Assembly (NCBI GenBank): GCA_037903355.1
Contig: JBAJFE010000004.1
Coordinates: 5,068,001-5,132,000 of the forward strand
Direction: 5' to 3'
Source: Trichuris trichiura
Lineage: Eukaryota > Nematoda > Enoplea > Trichinellida > Trichuridae
Length of the DNA: 64,000 nt
Under the pieces are notes generated by a model. It ran no database searches. It was not told where the DNA came from and saw only the letters and a list, made by a program, of their open reading frames with translations. A program made the translations under genes and the position numbers. Shown piece by piece: positions 26,001 through 33,804 of this stretch (within the stretch, counting starts at the first letter, position 1; each line of letters begins with the position of its first letter).

Positions 26001-29000
26001 GTTTCCCCACATAAGAAACTAAGCATTCACGTTTGACTGCGTAAACGACCCAGGCTGCCTCAGAGCTTGAAGTCTTGATTTTACCGTTGCGTCTTACAGT
26101 TCTTTTATTGGGCGGATTTTTAAAGAAAACGTTGAACTTTGAAATCGTTCCTATGTGCCTGATTTTTATGTTTGCGTAATAGGAAATACTGTGTAAAGGG
26201 CCTGTTGTTGTAGGTATTAAGTATTGTATGTGAGCAGCATAAACTCGTTTTTTTATTGCGTAACGCATGGGCTTCTTTCGATAACCATTATTTCATGAAG
26301 TTTTTTAATATTATCGCTTCACTGCAGAAATACCCAAGATTATAATTATTGGTAGCTCTGTCAGCCATTCCGTATGTAACTCCTGTGATGGTTGATTTCG
26401 GGTGGCGCATTGAATGATCTAGGAACTGATCGCAGCGAATGGATTTCTTATAAATGGCGGCTTATAGGTAATTATTGATTATCATAACTAATACACATAG
26501 GAAGGTTTGCTGTCTGACATTGTGAGTCCAATTTGTCCGAGAAAATTTTGTTGAGATGTGGTAGGAAGACATTTTCACCGCGCTTAACGGCATCAAAGAT
26601 GTCATTTGTATAGCACACGAAAATGCTCGGACCATAAAACCAACTAGTATGGAGAAAGTTTCTTATTTCTGGTGTTCCATGAAAATAAATAGGTCCCACT
26701 GAAGTTCCATTTCGTTGTAGAAAATATCGGTTTCGAAAGTAAAAGTAGCTAATTTGTCAGATAAAACAAACTCAACCTTGTAATATTGTCGAGGTTTCAC
26801 TTAATTTTTTGGGCCAGGGTGTTACCGTTTTTCAGTTGCTTTTCCAGTACAGGTTGCGTGTTTTATCTGAATGTCGGTAAATATGCTTTTGACGACAAAG
26901 CTTATGGGCATACTAGAAAAGAAAATAAACAATGTTCTTATTTCAACGCAAAGCTCTTTTTTACCTTTAGCATGAAATGTTCTGTTTTTCGTTAAATTCT
27001 GAATGACCTCTCTAAGGTAAAAACGCGGGCATGAGGTTATACTCCTGATAATTGATGTTACTACTCTGAATGGAATCCCATCCTTGCGGACTTTGGTTAG
27101 TCTCTACGATTCCGGGATCTTGGTCTTAGGGATGAAGCGGTGACGCCGGGCGATACTGGAGCGCCTTTTTCTTTCTTTTTCCTTAGCAAAAATTCTGAGA
27201 ATCCGTAGGAATTTTTTCGCGTTGTTTTCATAAGGTCTGAAGGAATAAGCGTGCAGATATTGTTCATTGAGGGTTCTGAAATCTTGTATGGGTACCAGGA
27301 CTAATCAAGTTTTGCTGAAATTGCTATTGTCTACTATAGTAATCAGTAGTTCTTTCTGCACTCTTAAGTCACAGTGAGCTTTTTGTTTATTCCTAAGAAG
27401 GTTGGAGGTTGGTCTAGTTCTATGTTGTATCAGCCCTACAACTGAACTTTTAATTTCAGCTGCTATGCTTTATCGAGTCTGGTGCATCTGCGTTCTATTT
27501 AGTTTATGGGGTTCATGATGGTTAGTTCTCTTGGTGTCGATACAAAAGTTAAACTTTTGGCTACAATTGTTTTTCCACGTCCGGTAATGTTTTTGAGCTT
27601 GAGTTCACCACGAATTTACCCATTTTGACTGATGTTATTATTGCTCTGTTTATTGATCATAGAAGCCATGTTTGGGAATGGTAAAGATAGCTGAATTTTT
27701 TTGCAAGAACTGTTACTTAATTATGAGATGTTAGAGTTGCGACAGACGCGTGTTGCTGTAGTGGAGTTACGGAAGTTTCATCCAGCAAATCATTCAAGAA
27801 AGAAATGGTAACGTTTAGTTCGTATCTGCTCCGTATCAAACTTTTTCAATGTTTTCTAATTGCTTGTCGCATGGAATACATACGAACTTTGAACATATAT
27901 TTCTTTCCAGCATGATTCAGGTTTTTTTCTTGCGACATTGGTCGCAATCAGGATGTAGAAGTTACGTAATTTGGTATGACAATTAGATGCTTGAGTTACT
28001 GCAGCTACGTCAAGAAGAAACAAGGCAGAGACAACGAATTTGGAATGGAGACAAGGTTCCTAAGAGATTAATTTTAAAAACAGTCAGTGGCTCTTGAAAA
28101 TAGGATGCTTCGTAACGGGCTATTGTTTCATGGTTGTAAGTTCTTCTACGGGAAAAGCCGTAGAAGACCTTACAAACATGAAACAGTCAGTGGCACTTTA
28201 AACTCACGTTTTCTTAAGATTATTCTTCATATATCGTGCACCAGCTCATTACCTCACGTTGTCCTGACCTATGTTGAACATAAGGCAAGATGCTTCCCGG
28301 AAGCTCTGGACAATAAAACTATTTGTTGTTTTCTCAAGGGTATATATATCCTGACAAAAAATGTGTGCTGTTTCAACTGTATTTTTTTCTTAAGGCCTCG
28401 AGGTGCAGTGCATAGCGCATTTGAACGTTCTTCTTCGTCTTTTGGAACTAGAACTATGCGAGGAATTGTGCAGCAAAGTCCTTATGATTCTGCGTAGCGT
28501 TCTTGCGAATGAAGATTGTCTTAGTGATTTTGCGTCTTCACCTTCGTGGTATAGGAACTTCGTTTTTCTTGGCTATCGTTTTCCCAACTTAATAACGGAA
28601 GTTCTGGAAACTTTGCTTGTTGTTGGGAACAATAGCTCTGTTTGCAGCGACTTGTTAGAATCAGGTGAGTTCATTAATGCTAGAATGTTTCACTTTTTCG
28701 TTTGATGCATTTTATAATGCAAAAGCTTTATTACGGAATAATTCCCGTTTAATGTGTTTAATAACTCCGGAGCTTTCGGGGCGACCGAGACCCGTCTTCA
28801 GCGGTTGTGAATTATGGATATAACCAACATTATGACACATTTTATACGCAAACTGATTCCACACTGCCATTTGATATTGCCGCAAAACGGCCGGAAACCA
28901 TGGCAAAGAAATGCAATCTTATAATGGCTGCTGTTTATATTTCTTAGTGTCTTGGGTTGAAATAAGCGAAATCTATTAGACGGAGAGCTTTTCATTCGAT

Positions 29001-32000
29001 AAACATCTTAGAAATTCAACTTTTGACCGGTTTCGGTGCAACATTCTTTTATGAGGTATTGTTTTAGAGCATAATTATTAAAATGCTTTGTTTCAGTTGT
29101 TCCTCTGGTTCACGGGTTTGGCCTGTTGGATATACAGTAGAACCTCCGTAAGTTGACCACCCAAGGGACCGGAGAAAACTGGTCAACATAGGAGGTGGTC
29201 AATATATTGGAACTGTGGGTATAACCGGCTCGGCTGAACAGATTAGCATCTGTATGCGTTTTATTCTATTGCAAAGCATCAATTGGAGGTCTATTAAACG
29301 GTGAGATGCATAAAAATAACACTGTAAAATCATGCATAAGCTTTTTAGGGGCTACAATGCTTGCTGAAAAAGGTATCAATTATAGTCTTGTGCTTCTTCT
29401 TACTGCAAACATAAGCACCAAGGGTGGTCTCGGCGATAGCTACCGCGCTCAGCATCTTTGGACATTTTTCAGCAGCAAAACACTTCAGCTGCGCTAACAC
29501 GCGCCCGACGTCCTCTTCCTTCAGCTTCTGTACCATTTCCGTCTCATTTTCACTTTCCTCCTCTACGTCGTCTTCTGGGCTCAGTCCCGCTTCGGCTAGT
29601 ATAGACTGAAAGATTGCTTGTGGGTCAGGTTCGGTAGAAGTGGCCAATTCATCATCCATTGAAACGAAATCTTCGAAGTTTACTCCTTCAATCTCTACTT
29701 CGGGAGTGGGACTATCAGGCCGGAGCTCGACATGATCCTCTTCGTCTCTGACGAATCCAGCTCTCCTGAAGCATTTCCGTATTGCCTCCGGTTGAACCTT
29801 ATTCCAGGAAGAATTGATCCAAAGTACAGCGTCCAAAGCATTAATGGACGCAGCAATCGTAATCGCTCCCGCAAATGAGCTGGTGTGCTCTGCTATGCCA
29901 ACGATCCACCGCAGAAGCTGGGTCCGGTATTTCGCCTTAAACGTCTTAATTACTCCTTGATCTAAAGGCTGGGTCTTTGAGGTAGTGTTTGGGGGCAGGA
30001 ATTTTAACGTGACATTTGTGAGGTCTTTCACGTGGGGATGGCTCGGGCAGTTGTCTACTACCAATAAGATGGAACGTTTCATTCGCTTCATCTGTCCGTC
30101 GACACTTCTTACCCACTGTTCGAATATGGCGGCTGTCATCCAGGCGGATTTATTTGATCTCCAAGTGGCAGGGAGGTCATCAGGCTTCAAGTTCTTAAAA
30201 GCTCGGGGTTTCGTTGACTTACCAATGACCAATGGCTTCAACTTCTCCCCAGTTGCGCTAGCGCAAAGAAGCACAGTGAAGCGTTCTTTGGAGAGCTTCC
30301 CGCTTTTGCATTTATCGCCTTTTAGTACAAGACTTCTATCAGGCATAGCTTTGAAGAACAAGCCGCATTCATCAGCATTGAATATGTCTTCTTCCTTAAA
30401 GCCACTGGCGAAATGACGAAATTTCAAGATGAAGTCTTCCAAGACCTCGACGGGAACTTCGCTAGATTCGCCGCATAAGATTTTCTGAGAAATCTGATAA
30501 CGGAGCTTGAACTTTGCCAGCCAACCGTTTGATGCTTGGAAACCTGTGAAACCGAATTCCACGGCGAATTTTCTAGCAATTTCCTGGATCATTGGGCCAG
30601 AGATGCGTGCATTAGCTGCTCTCATTTGCTTAAACCAATGTAACGCTGCTTCATTGACTTGGTCGAGGGAGGTTCTCCTTTTTCTTCGCTGCGCGTCTCC
30701 GCTTTCCTTCTCATATCTTTCCAAGTACTCACGTTTACGTCTCTGGATGTTGCCAACGGTAGTCTTGCTCACATGAAACCGTTCTGCTGTCTTCCTTTGA
30801 CTGTTAGTTTCGAGAAAGCGGATAAGGTCCACTTTTTCCTTCAGTGCCAACTCTCTCGATTCTTTCCGTTTGGCCATAATGCAAACTGCAACCAGCTTGG
30901 TAGCTACTACTGCGTCTATCACTGTGTAAGTCGGGCTATCTTTACTCGCGAAGACACGTTAAGAAAACCTGCCGCACACCTATAGCAAAGCGAATGAATA
31001 GAACTGAGCTCGACGCGAACGAGTTCAAGTAGGCTCGATTCGTCCTATTTCGCTCAATGGGCGAATGCTGCCGACGCGTAGGTGGGAGCTTATGTACTTG
31101 AGGAAACGCGCAAGCTGTGCCGGCAAGCATAAAAGAAGCATCGTCAAAGCGACGGAATCGGTTCTGTAATCAGGAATTTGCAATGTAGGGTAATGAAAAA
31201 CTTCGCTACGTTGAGTAACAGCACATTGAGGCAATGATGGTTAACAGCTGCTAGCGACTGACACAGAGCAAACTGAAGTGGCCAATTTACAGAGTGCAAG
31301 TTAGCATTGCGTACATATACCAGGTCACGGCTAAAGCGGTCAACTTCCCACTTACGGTGGTGGTCGACGTATAGAGGTTGTCCTTGCGCTTATTAACGTG
31401 CTGACCAACCAACTGGTCAAAATTCGGTCAACTTAGGAGGTGGTCGACATAGGGAGGTGGTCAACTTTGGAGGTTCTACTGTATCTGTAAGTAAACTTCA
31501 AAATGCCCCACCAACGAATGGATGAGCAAATTGTTAGAGAAATTACAGAACAAATCGAATACCGTATCAAATTAATGTTCTGTAATATCTCTAACAATTT
31601 GCTCAACCATTCGTTGGTAGGGCATTTTGAACTTTACTTACAGATACATCCAACAGGTCAAACCCGTGAACCAGAGGAACAACTATGAAACAACCAAAGA
31701 CCCAGTCTTTCGAAATGCTTTGTTTGCTAAAAGTTCACAGCATGCTGTATTTATACTCAGAATTCATATCACGCCATATATGTGTCTAGTCTTTCTACAG
31801 CTAGTTAGTCTAAAGCTTTCACGCAATTTTTACTAGTTTATTTCACGAATTCCAGTTGTCTATGGTTACATACGAAATGTCAACTTTTTTATGAGAACGT
31901 GTACATGTAACGATTAATTTAATTTTCTAAACATTCGTGATAATATGTCTGTGCCTTTACTGTTGTACATCCTTAGGTCACTCAGGCTGTTTTTTATGTC

Positions 32001-33583
32001 AGTGGATCAGAAGGTGTCTGCGGATGTTTATGTATTTACTGAGCGCGTTATTAATGTGCATTCTAGCCTTATGTTTTGTGGTCTCCTTTTAGCCTCTATG
32101 TTTCTTTTCGTGAATAGTTTTCTATGTTTTGATATTGGCCTTATCTGCTTTTACTGGAATGGCAAATAGCCAGATTACTTTTTTATAGTCTTTTCTTCAT
32201 TGCCTTTCTCGAGAGTTTGCTTCAGGTTGTGGTACTTTTTTACTGAAGTTGTTCTGCTGCCACGAAACTTTATCTGTACGACAAAATGCTGGTTACTTGC
32301 TTGTCAAGTTACAAAGTGATCCTTTGCATGGCCCACGTTGGACAAGATTCGTTGGTAATTTTATGCCACCAGTTTTCGCTGACATGATGAAAGAAGCCTT
32401 GGAAGATTCCATTAATTTATTCGACAGTAAGGTTCTTGCGCAGTTTGTTATTTTAAATCTCTCTCCTACTTTTGAAGGTCAAACTGAAACTCCTGAGTTA
32501 ATATGGAACAAGCAAATGCGTATGTCGGTATGCCAATCAGTTTGTGAAATGGAACAGTTATTCTTGGAGTCATTAAAATCACATGGGGACAAATGGGCCG
32601 TAAGAGAACCAATTAGAAGCAGGATTTTCTTTGATTTATTGTTGATTATTTTGCTTTTAGCTACCTTCCGATTTTCAGACCCCTTATCAATATTCCCTTT
32701 CCGACGAACTAATTATAGGTGGAATATCACTTCGTCTATTCATTTCTAATCCTGCTTGGAAGCTACGTGCACCAAAAAAGTTTCTTATTGACCTGTTGAA
32801 TACATTACTGCAAGACTGCCGATCTGAATCAATTGACGAAAGTCGGCTCCAAATCTTAGATAAGGCACTGGCTTTACTGCTACATTGTCATCCTGGACTT
32901 TGCGATGCTGTATGATTCGTACTATGCATTCTTTGGTATTACTCTTGAGACTATCTGTTTCATAGGTTGCCACTCACGGTTACATACCACATATTGTTGA
33001 AACTCTTAGTTCAGCCATAAATCCTGCCTTACGGTCTTCTTTGTTGATTTTATGTCAAATTGTCAAAAGCCAGGTATATAATTTTGTCATGCTTGTGTTT
33101 TCCTTTTACTTGATTTTTTATTTAGCTTTGTGTGAACAAAATGGCCGCGACAGAGTGTGTGTCACATTTAGCTTCGGCCCTGCACTCTGTCCCTGAGATG
33201 CAGCATGTCATTTGTCGAACGCTTAGTGCCTTATTTGAACATGGTACGAGCAGTTTAGTAGCTGATGCCATTAAATGTAATCTGCACATTCGGCTATTGG
33301 AGTTACTTGCTTCTGACCTTCCGGCAACAGAATCGCCATCAGCTGTGAAAGCTGAAATCGTGAAAACCCTTAATTGTATGGCGGCATGTGAACTTTTTGG
33401 ACAGGAGGTAGCTGTCTTTAAGGTTTTCTTGCAGAAGCCTTTGATTTTCAGGTAGCCAGTGTACTGGAAAAGTCTTCAGTATGGGGAGAGTTCAAAGATC
33501 AGAAACATGACCTCTTCATTTCTTGTCCAAGTCAGATGAGATTCTTGCCAAGTATGAAACTCTGTTGCGCTAACTTCTCTTGA
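1886..33583 (+). CDS. rme-8: RME-8 / DNAJC13 homologue, multi-exon, 5' end missing
   Basis: RME-8 is a large peripheral J-domain protein of early endosomes. In known animals it recruits Hsc70 and works with SNX1/retromer in endosomal recycling. I read 43 exons: 1886-2035, 8109-8150, 8241-8389, 8495-8677, 8732-8795, 8844-9031, 9079-9239, 9295-9377, 9428-9591, 9658-9865, 14151-14363, 14421-14618, 14670-14765, 14813-14956, 15012-15140, 15196-15303, 15352-15458, 15508-15730, 15781-15882, 15929-16018, 16081-16283, 16332-16482, 16537-16671, 16727-16878, 16925-17126, 17242-17357, 17416-17488, 17612-17750, 20642-20826, 23610-23801, 23921-24100, 24150-24308, 24356-24469, 24521-24628, 24679-24718, 24773-24847, 28395-28664, 32226-32426, 32478-32599, 32661-32909, 32966-33073, 33126-33407, 33452-33583. 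All phases agree and the sum is 6390 nt ending in TGA. The order matches DNAJC13 throughout: PH-like N-terminus, central J domain with HPD, and four IWN repeats (LIWN, IIWN, FIWN, LIWN). Human DNAJC13 has about 2240 residues; roughly the first 50 are not found here. Confidence 0.96.
3302..3348 (-). ncRNA. Hammerhead-ribozyme-like motif, left arm
   Basis: On the minus strand it reads CTGAGGA, one unpaired C, stem II GGTTC paired with GAATC (allowing G-U), GAA, then the palindrome AGCT and U as predicted cleavage base. Stem I is only partly paired. The conserved core is present; activity is unknown. Confidence 0.45.
3413..3447 (+). ncRNA. Hammerhead-ribozyme-like motif, right arm
   Basis: CTGAAGA, C, stem II GGGCC with loop GGTAGTA and GGCCC, then GAA. 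The stem III palindrome has decayed to AGAT and stem I is weak, so the core survives but self-cleavage is doubtful. Confidence 0.45.
4557..4600 (-). ncRNA. Hammerhead-like motif with broken core (left arm)
   Basis: The minus strand reads CTGAATA where the core needs CTGANGA, so the invariant G8 is replaced by T. Stem II also loses its closing pair (GACCT). The rest, GAA-AGCT-C, is preserved. It would not be expected to self-cleave. Confidence 0.55.
4647..4697 (+). ncRNA. Hammerhead-ribozyme-like motif, intact core (right arm)
   Basis: CTGAAGA, C, stem II GGGTC with loop TCGTTT and GACCC, GAA, palindromic stem III AGCT, C17, predicted cut after 4687. Stem I pairs ACCG upstream of the core with CGG after the cut, then continues with further A-U pairs interrupted by mismatches. 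All invariant core bases are present. Confidence 0.65.
4950..5092. repeat. Perfect-arm hairpin repeat
   Basis: Arms of about 66 bp are almost exact reverse complements around a 10-base loop (ATAGCGTGTA at about 5017-5026). Each arm contains AACGTTTATTGC and the outer GTTTCTTCTAAAAA. No hammerhead core and no ORF. It looks like a short foldback MITE of a different family from the neighbour at 4500. Confidence 0.8.
6062..6453. mobile_element. Non-autonomous hAT-like element (MITE)
   Basis: Begins CAGGCATGTCAAACT and ends AGTTTGACATGCGTG, giving imperfect terminal inverted repeats of about 15 bp. Flanks are CTTTAAAG on the left and GTCTAAAG on the right, an 8-bp target duplication with two mismatches, as expected for hAT. 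No transposase is visible in 392 bp. Confidence 0.65.
8109..9865 (+). CDS. rme-8: rme-8 exon cluster: end of PH-like region and following helical domain
   Basis: Nine exons separated by small introns. They cover the second half of the PH-like N-terminal region ([17 protein letters not shown] aligns with NRVVCSYDYRNIEGF). The strongly conserved [19 protein letters not shown] follows at 8874, then [19 protein letters not shown] and [11 protein letters not shown]. The cluster ends with [14 protein letters not shown]. At 8388-8391 two overlapping GT donors exist; phase requires the second (GTCTTT at 8390). The block ends in phase 0 at 9865, before a 4.3 kb intron. Confidence 0.93.
10040..10392. 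mobile_element. Tigger-type MITE
   Basis: Left end CAGTAGTAAAACCCCCAAAG, right end GGGGGTTTTATTG, flanked by TA on both sides. Internal GTTGACCACTCC and GGTCAACTTACGG motifs match the ends of the full Tigger element at 29135-31481. No ORF, so any movement would need a transposase in trans. Confidence 0.85.
10570..11812. mobile_element. mariner element, decayed
   Basis: Inverted ends CAGGGGGTTCAAAAAATTTC and its imperfect complement ending TTGAACTCCTTG, both flanked by TA, enclose 1243 bp, the usual mariner size. The transposase lies on the minus strand and is frameshifted. The PLE to its right starts only about 10 bp after the TA duplication and its 12-bp flank. Confidence 0.88.
10930..11417 (-). 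pseudogene. mariner transposase remnant
   Basis: Two minus-strand frames together resemble a mariner DDD transposase. The upstream frame has [13 protein letters not shown] and [13 protein letters not shown], where active copies have TGDE, so the first catalytic Asp is lost. The downstream frame has [20 protein letters not shown] and ITGKYYVNL, including the second catalytic FWD. The frames are joined by a frameshift near 11100-11150. The region beyond 11500 encodes the N-terminal part in worse condition. Confidence 0.85.
11995..12039 (-). ncRNA. Hammerhead ribozyme motif in left PLE repeat
   Basis: Minus strand: stem I ATACTG, CTGACGA, C, stem II GGAAC with loop AAGAGCA and GTTCC, GAA, stem III ACGT, A17, then CGGTAT closing a six-pair stem I (one G-U). 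All core positions are intact. The predicted cut follows the base at 12001. Confidence 0.8.
12078..13258 (+). pseudogene. Penelope-like RT / GIY-YIG endonuclease remnant
   Basis: Starts inside the reverse transcriptase ([23 protein letters not shown]), so the N-terminal RT motifs are missing. A frameshift near 12165 leads to [12 protein letters not shown] and the catalytic box [10 protein letters not shown] at about 12250. The thumb follows ([31 protein letters not shown]). The GIY-YIG nuclease then shows VVYQIKCGC and [17 protein letters not shown] second frameshift near 13030 is needed to reach the usual C-terminal part ([21 protein letters not shown]) ending at 13258. The copy cannot make full-length protein but is recent enough that all motifs are legible. 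Confidence 0.93.
13321..13365 (+). ncRNA. Hammerhead ribozyme motif in right PLE repeat
   Basis: Same architecture as the left-arm copy: ACACTG, CTGACGA, C, GGAAC/GTTCC stem II, GAA, ACGT, A17, predicted cut after 13359, CGGTAT. One stem I pair is lost (C against A); the core is complete. Confidence 0.8.
14151..17750 (+). CDS. rme-8: rme-8 exon cluster: armadillo-like region, GYF-like segment and J domain
   Basis: Eighteen exons with introns mostly of 45-65 bp. Landmarks: SSLLDFLT-type [18 protein letters not shown] at about 14184; [14 protein letters not shown] with the first IWN repeat (SNLIWN) near 15120; [10 protein letters not shown]...KEWFY and [18 protein letters not shown] (GYF-like); the second IWN repeat (PEIIWN) near 16850; RFPDWPI near 17098. 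The J domain spans 17242-17750: [17 protein letters not shown] has the HPD triplet at 17462-17470, and [14 protein letters not shown] follows. HPD is the residue set that stimulates Hsc70 ATPase, so the J domain looks functional. Intron 15141-15195 starts with GC rather than GT. Confidence 0.95.
18002..18044 (-). ncRNA. Hammerhead ribozyme motif (first left arm)
   Basis: Minus strand: GCG, CTGATGA, C, stem II GGGCC with loop TCGGTGT and GGCCC, GAA, AGCT, C17, CGC. Core complete; stem I starts with three G/C pairs. Confidence 0.65.
18482..18524 (-). ncRNA. Hammerhead ribozyme motif (second left arm)
   Basis: Minus strand copy nearly identical to the one at 18002, with loop CCGGTGT. Core complete. 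Confidence 0.65.
18740..18790 (+). ncRNA. Hammerhead ribozyme motif (right arm)
   Basis: Plus strand: TTAGCG, CTGATGA, C, GGGCC/GGCCC stem II, GAA, AGCT, C17, predicted cut after 18781, CGC. Core complete. With the two left-arm copies this foldback has motifs in both orientations. Confidence 0.65.
20053..20239. mobile_element. Short Tigger-type MITE
   Basis: Left end TAGTAAAACCCCCGAAGTTG, right end GGGGGTTTTACTG followed by TA. At 187 bp it is an internally deleted relative of the copies at 10040 and 45249. Confidence 0.85.
20642..20826 (+). CDS. rme-8: rme-8 exon after the J domain
   Basis: Encodes [34 protein letters not shown] and [11 protein letters not shown], matching the LQPYKYAGYPMLIRTI...EELRRENGLEVL segment of DNAJC13. 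Bounded by acceptor ATTTAG and donor GTACGG; enters in phase 1 and leaves in phase 0. Confidence 0.95.
21780..23066. mobile_element. mariner element, decayed, second lineage
   Basis: Ends CAAGGACTATTCGAAAAGTT and, inverted, AACTTTCCGAACGACCCTCG, each flanked by TA; 1287 bp. Ends differ from the copy at 10570, so this is a separate mariner lineage. Confidence 0.88.
22080..23034 (-). pseudogene. mariner transposase remnant, second lineage
   Basis: The minus strand in shifting frames shows [18 protein letters not shown] and [15 protein letters not shown] of the helix-turn-helix region. Further on, [19 protein letters not shown] and APAHS carry the second catalytic region (HxDNAPxH in active copies; here HHDDAPAH). 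Several stops and frameshifts; inactive. Confidence 0.85.
23610..24847 (+). CDS. rme-8: rme-8 exon cluster including the third IWN repeat
   Basis: Seven exons. [17 protein letters not shown] follows on from the previous exon. [28 protein letters not shown] and [16 protein letters not shown] match the helical repeat region. [12 protein letters not shown] near 24394 is the third IWN repeat. [19 protein letters not shown] and [10 protein letters not shown] follow. A 40-nt exon (24679-24718) is the smallest after 8109-8150. The block ends in phase 1 at 24847. Confidence 0.95.
25981..26699 (-). pseudogene. Decayed Penelope-like RT / GIY-YIG fragment
   Basis: Minus-strand frames give [15 protein letters not shown] and [10 protein letters not shown], corresponding to [13 protein letters not shown] and FLEHLNSLF of the copy at 12078. 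Further on, [22 protein letters not shown] and [15 protein letters not shown] correspond to its [20 protein letters not shown] and [15 protein letters not shown]. The RT box is degenerate (YTND for YADD). A separate, older insertion in the opposite orientation. Confidence 0.75.
28092..28180. mobile_element. Minimal PLE-derived foldback with 14-bp target duplication
   Basis: Direct repeat AAACAGTCAGTGGC at 28078-28091 and 28181-28194. Inside are a ~37-bp extension (with GATGCTTCGTAACGGGC) and a short hairpin whose arms read TTTCATG...CTTCTACGG. The extension is homologous to that of the element at 39934, which shows they belong to one family despite the small size here. Confidence 0.75.
28395..28664 (+). 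CDS. rme-8: rme-8 exon: helical repeat region
   Basis: A 270-nt exon encoding [36 protein letters not shown] and [15 protein letters not shown], equivalent to the GHFKLIFSLLR...VVNIVTSNQDCV region of DNAJC13. Flanked by 3.5-kb introns on both sides, each full of mobile DNA. Confidence 0.93.
28765..28804 (-). ncRNA. Hammerhead-ribozyme-like motif, solitary
   Basis: Minus strand: ACCG, CTGAAGA, C, stem II GGGTC with GCCCC (one mismatch), GAA, AGCT, C17, CGG. Core complete. No second arm is evident nearby, so this is a truncated copy. Confidence 0.55.
29135..31481 (-). mobile_element. Full-length Tigger (pogo-superfamily) DNA transposon
   Basis: Ends CAGTAGAACCTCC and GGAGGTTCTACTG are perfect inverted repeats over the first 13 bp and related for about 26 bp. 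They are flanked by TA, the expected target duplication. Total 2347 bp with one long uninterrupted transposase ORF on the minus strand. Subterminal GGTCAAC/GTTGACC repeats, probable transposase-binding sites, occur at both ends and are shared with the MITEs in this window. Confidence 0.95.
29345..30877 (-). CDS. Tigger transposase, apparently intact
   Basis: Cut-and-paste transposase of the Tigger/pogo group. I take the ATG at 30877 ([19 protein letters not shown]) as start, giving 510 residues. An upstream in-frame ATG at 30922 would add 15 residues. N-terminal psq-type helix-turn-helix (about 1-55, with [14 protein letters not shown]), then a CENP-B-type HTH (about 60-140, with [20 protein letters not shown] and [11 protein letters not shown]). 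The DDE_1 catalytic domain (about 180-380) shows [15 protein letters not shown] (first Asp), [11 protein letters not shown] (second Asp) and [19 protein letters not shown] (third Asp), so the DDD triad is complete. The C-terminus is acidic. No stops or frameshifts interrupt it. Confidence 0.93.
   Translation of the reverse strand: MAKRKESRELALKEKVDLIRFLETNSQRKTAERFHVSKTTVGNIQRRKREYLERYEKESGDAQRRKRRTSLDQVNEAALHWFKQMRAANARISGPMIQEIARKFAVEFGFTGFQASNGWLAKFKLRYQISQKILCGESSEVPVEVLEDFILKFRHFASGFKEEDIFNADECGLFFKAMPDRSLVLKGDKCKSGKLSKERFTVLLCASATGEKLKPLVIGKSTKPRAFKNLKPDDLPATWRSNKSAWMTAAIFEQWVRSVDGQMKRMKRSILLVVDNCPSHPHVKDLTNVTLKFLPPNTTSKTQPLDQGVIKTFKAKYRTQLLRWIVGIAEHTSSFAGAITIAASINALDAVLWINSSWNKVQPEAIRKCFRRAGFVRDEEDHVELRPDSPTPEVEIEGVNFEDFVSMDDELATSTEPDPQAIFQSILAEAGLSPEDDVEEESENETEMVQKLKEEDVGRVLAQLKCFAAEKCPKMLSAVAIAETTLGAYVCSKKKHKTIIDTFFSKHCSP
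32226..33583 (+). CDS. rme-8: rme-8 final exon cluster with fourth IWN repeat and C-terminus
   Basis: Six exons. [19 protein letters not shown] leads to the fourth IWN repeat ([10 protein letters not shown]) near 32497. [19 protein letters not shown] and [15 protein letters not shown] follow. The last exons give [15 protein letters not shown] and [16 protein letters not shown], the near-invariant C-terminal signature of RME-8/DNAJC13. The reading frame stops at TGA 33581-33583 after KLCCANFS, so the long Gly/Tyr-rich tail of vertebrate DNAJC13 is replaced by a short one. The last intron is only 44 bp. Confidence 0.95.
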
Positions 33584-33804
33584 GATATTTCTATCTGTGC
33601 TTTTTGCCATCCTGAGGCGGTTCATAGAAGCAATCATAAAATTGCTGAACTTCTTCATTATTTTGACGCAGTTCCTTTTAATTTTGTTCGATGGACATGT
33701 AATGACGAATCAGAGCTGACCAACAAATACTTATGCGTTTTGTTCTCATTTATATTTACTGTGTTTTCTCATTTCAAACGGAAAACCTCTATAGGTATTA
33801 GGTA

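Larger units (their letters stand above)
24848..28394 (+). other. rme-8 intron of 3.5 kb with decayed PLE material
   Basis: Donor GTATTG, acceptor CTTAAG. Holds weak hammerhead-like remnants near 25056-25092 (CTGATGACG...GAAAGCTTCG) and, on the minus strand, near 25484-25524. A decayed minus-strand PLE coding region lies at 25981-26699 and a tiny PLE foldback at 28092-28180. About 26700-28070 shows nothing identifiable. Protein on the two sides (NNYPG then [13 protein letters not shown]) aligns contiguously with DNAJC13. Confidence 0.8.
29088..31690. repeat. PLE terminal-repeat foldback, split by a Tigger insertion
   Basis: The right arm (about 31580-31690) carries AATTTGCTCAACCATTCG, GTTGGTAGGGCATTTTG and CATCCAACAGG. 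The left arm is its reverse complement but is interrupted: 29088-29134 ends GTTGGATA and the arm resumes at 31482 with TATCTGTAAG. Removing the Tigger with one TA restores the arm. No hammerhead core remains at the centre. Confidence 0.85.
28665..32225 (+). other. rme-8 intron of 3.6 kb with nested PLE repeat and Tigger
   Basis: Donor GTGAGT, acceptor CTTCAG. Contains a lone hammerhead motif (28765-28804, minus), a PLE terminal-repeat foldback (29088-29134 plus 31482-31690) and, inserted into the latter, a full Tigger (29135-31481). From 31700 to 32225 no feature is recognised. Confidence 0.85.

Noticed and set aside
26472..26699. Possible small host gene on the minus strand
   Set aside because: Its [13 protein letters not shown] aligns with the RT box region of the PLE at 12078, so it is a retroelement relic.
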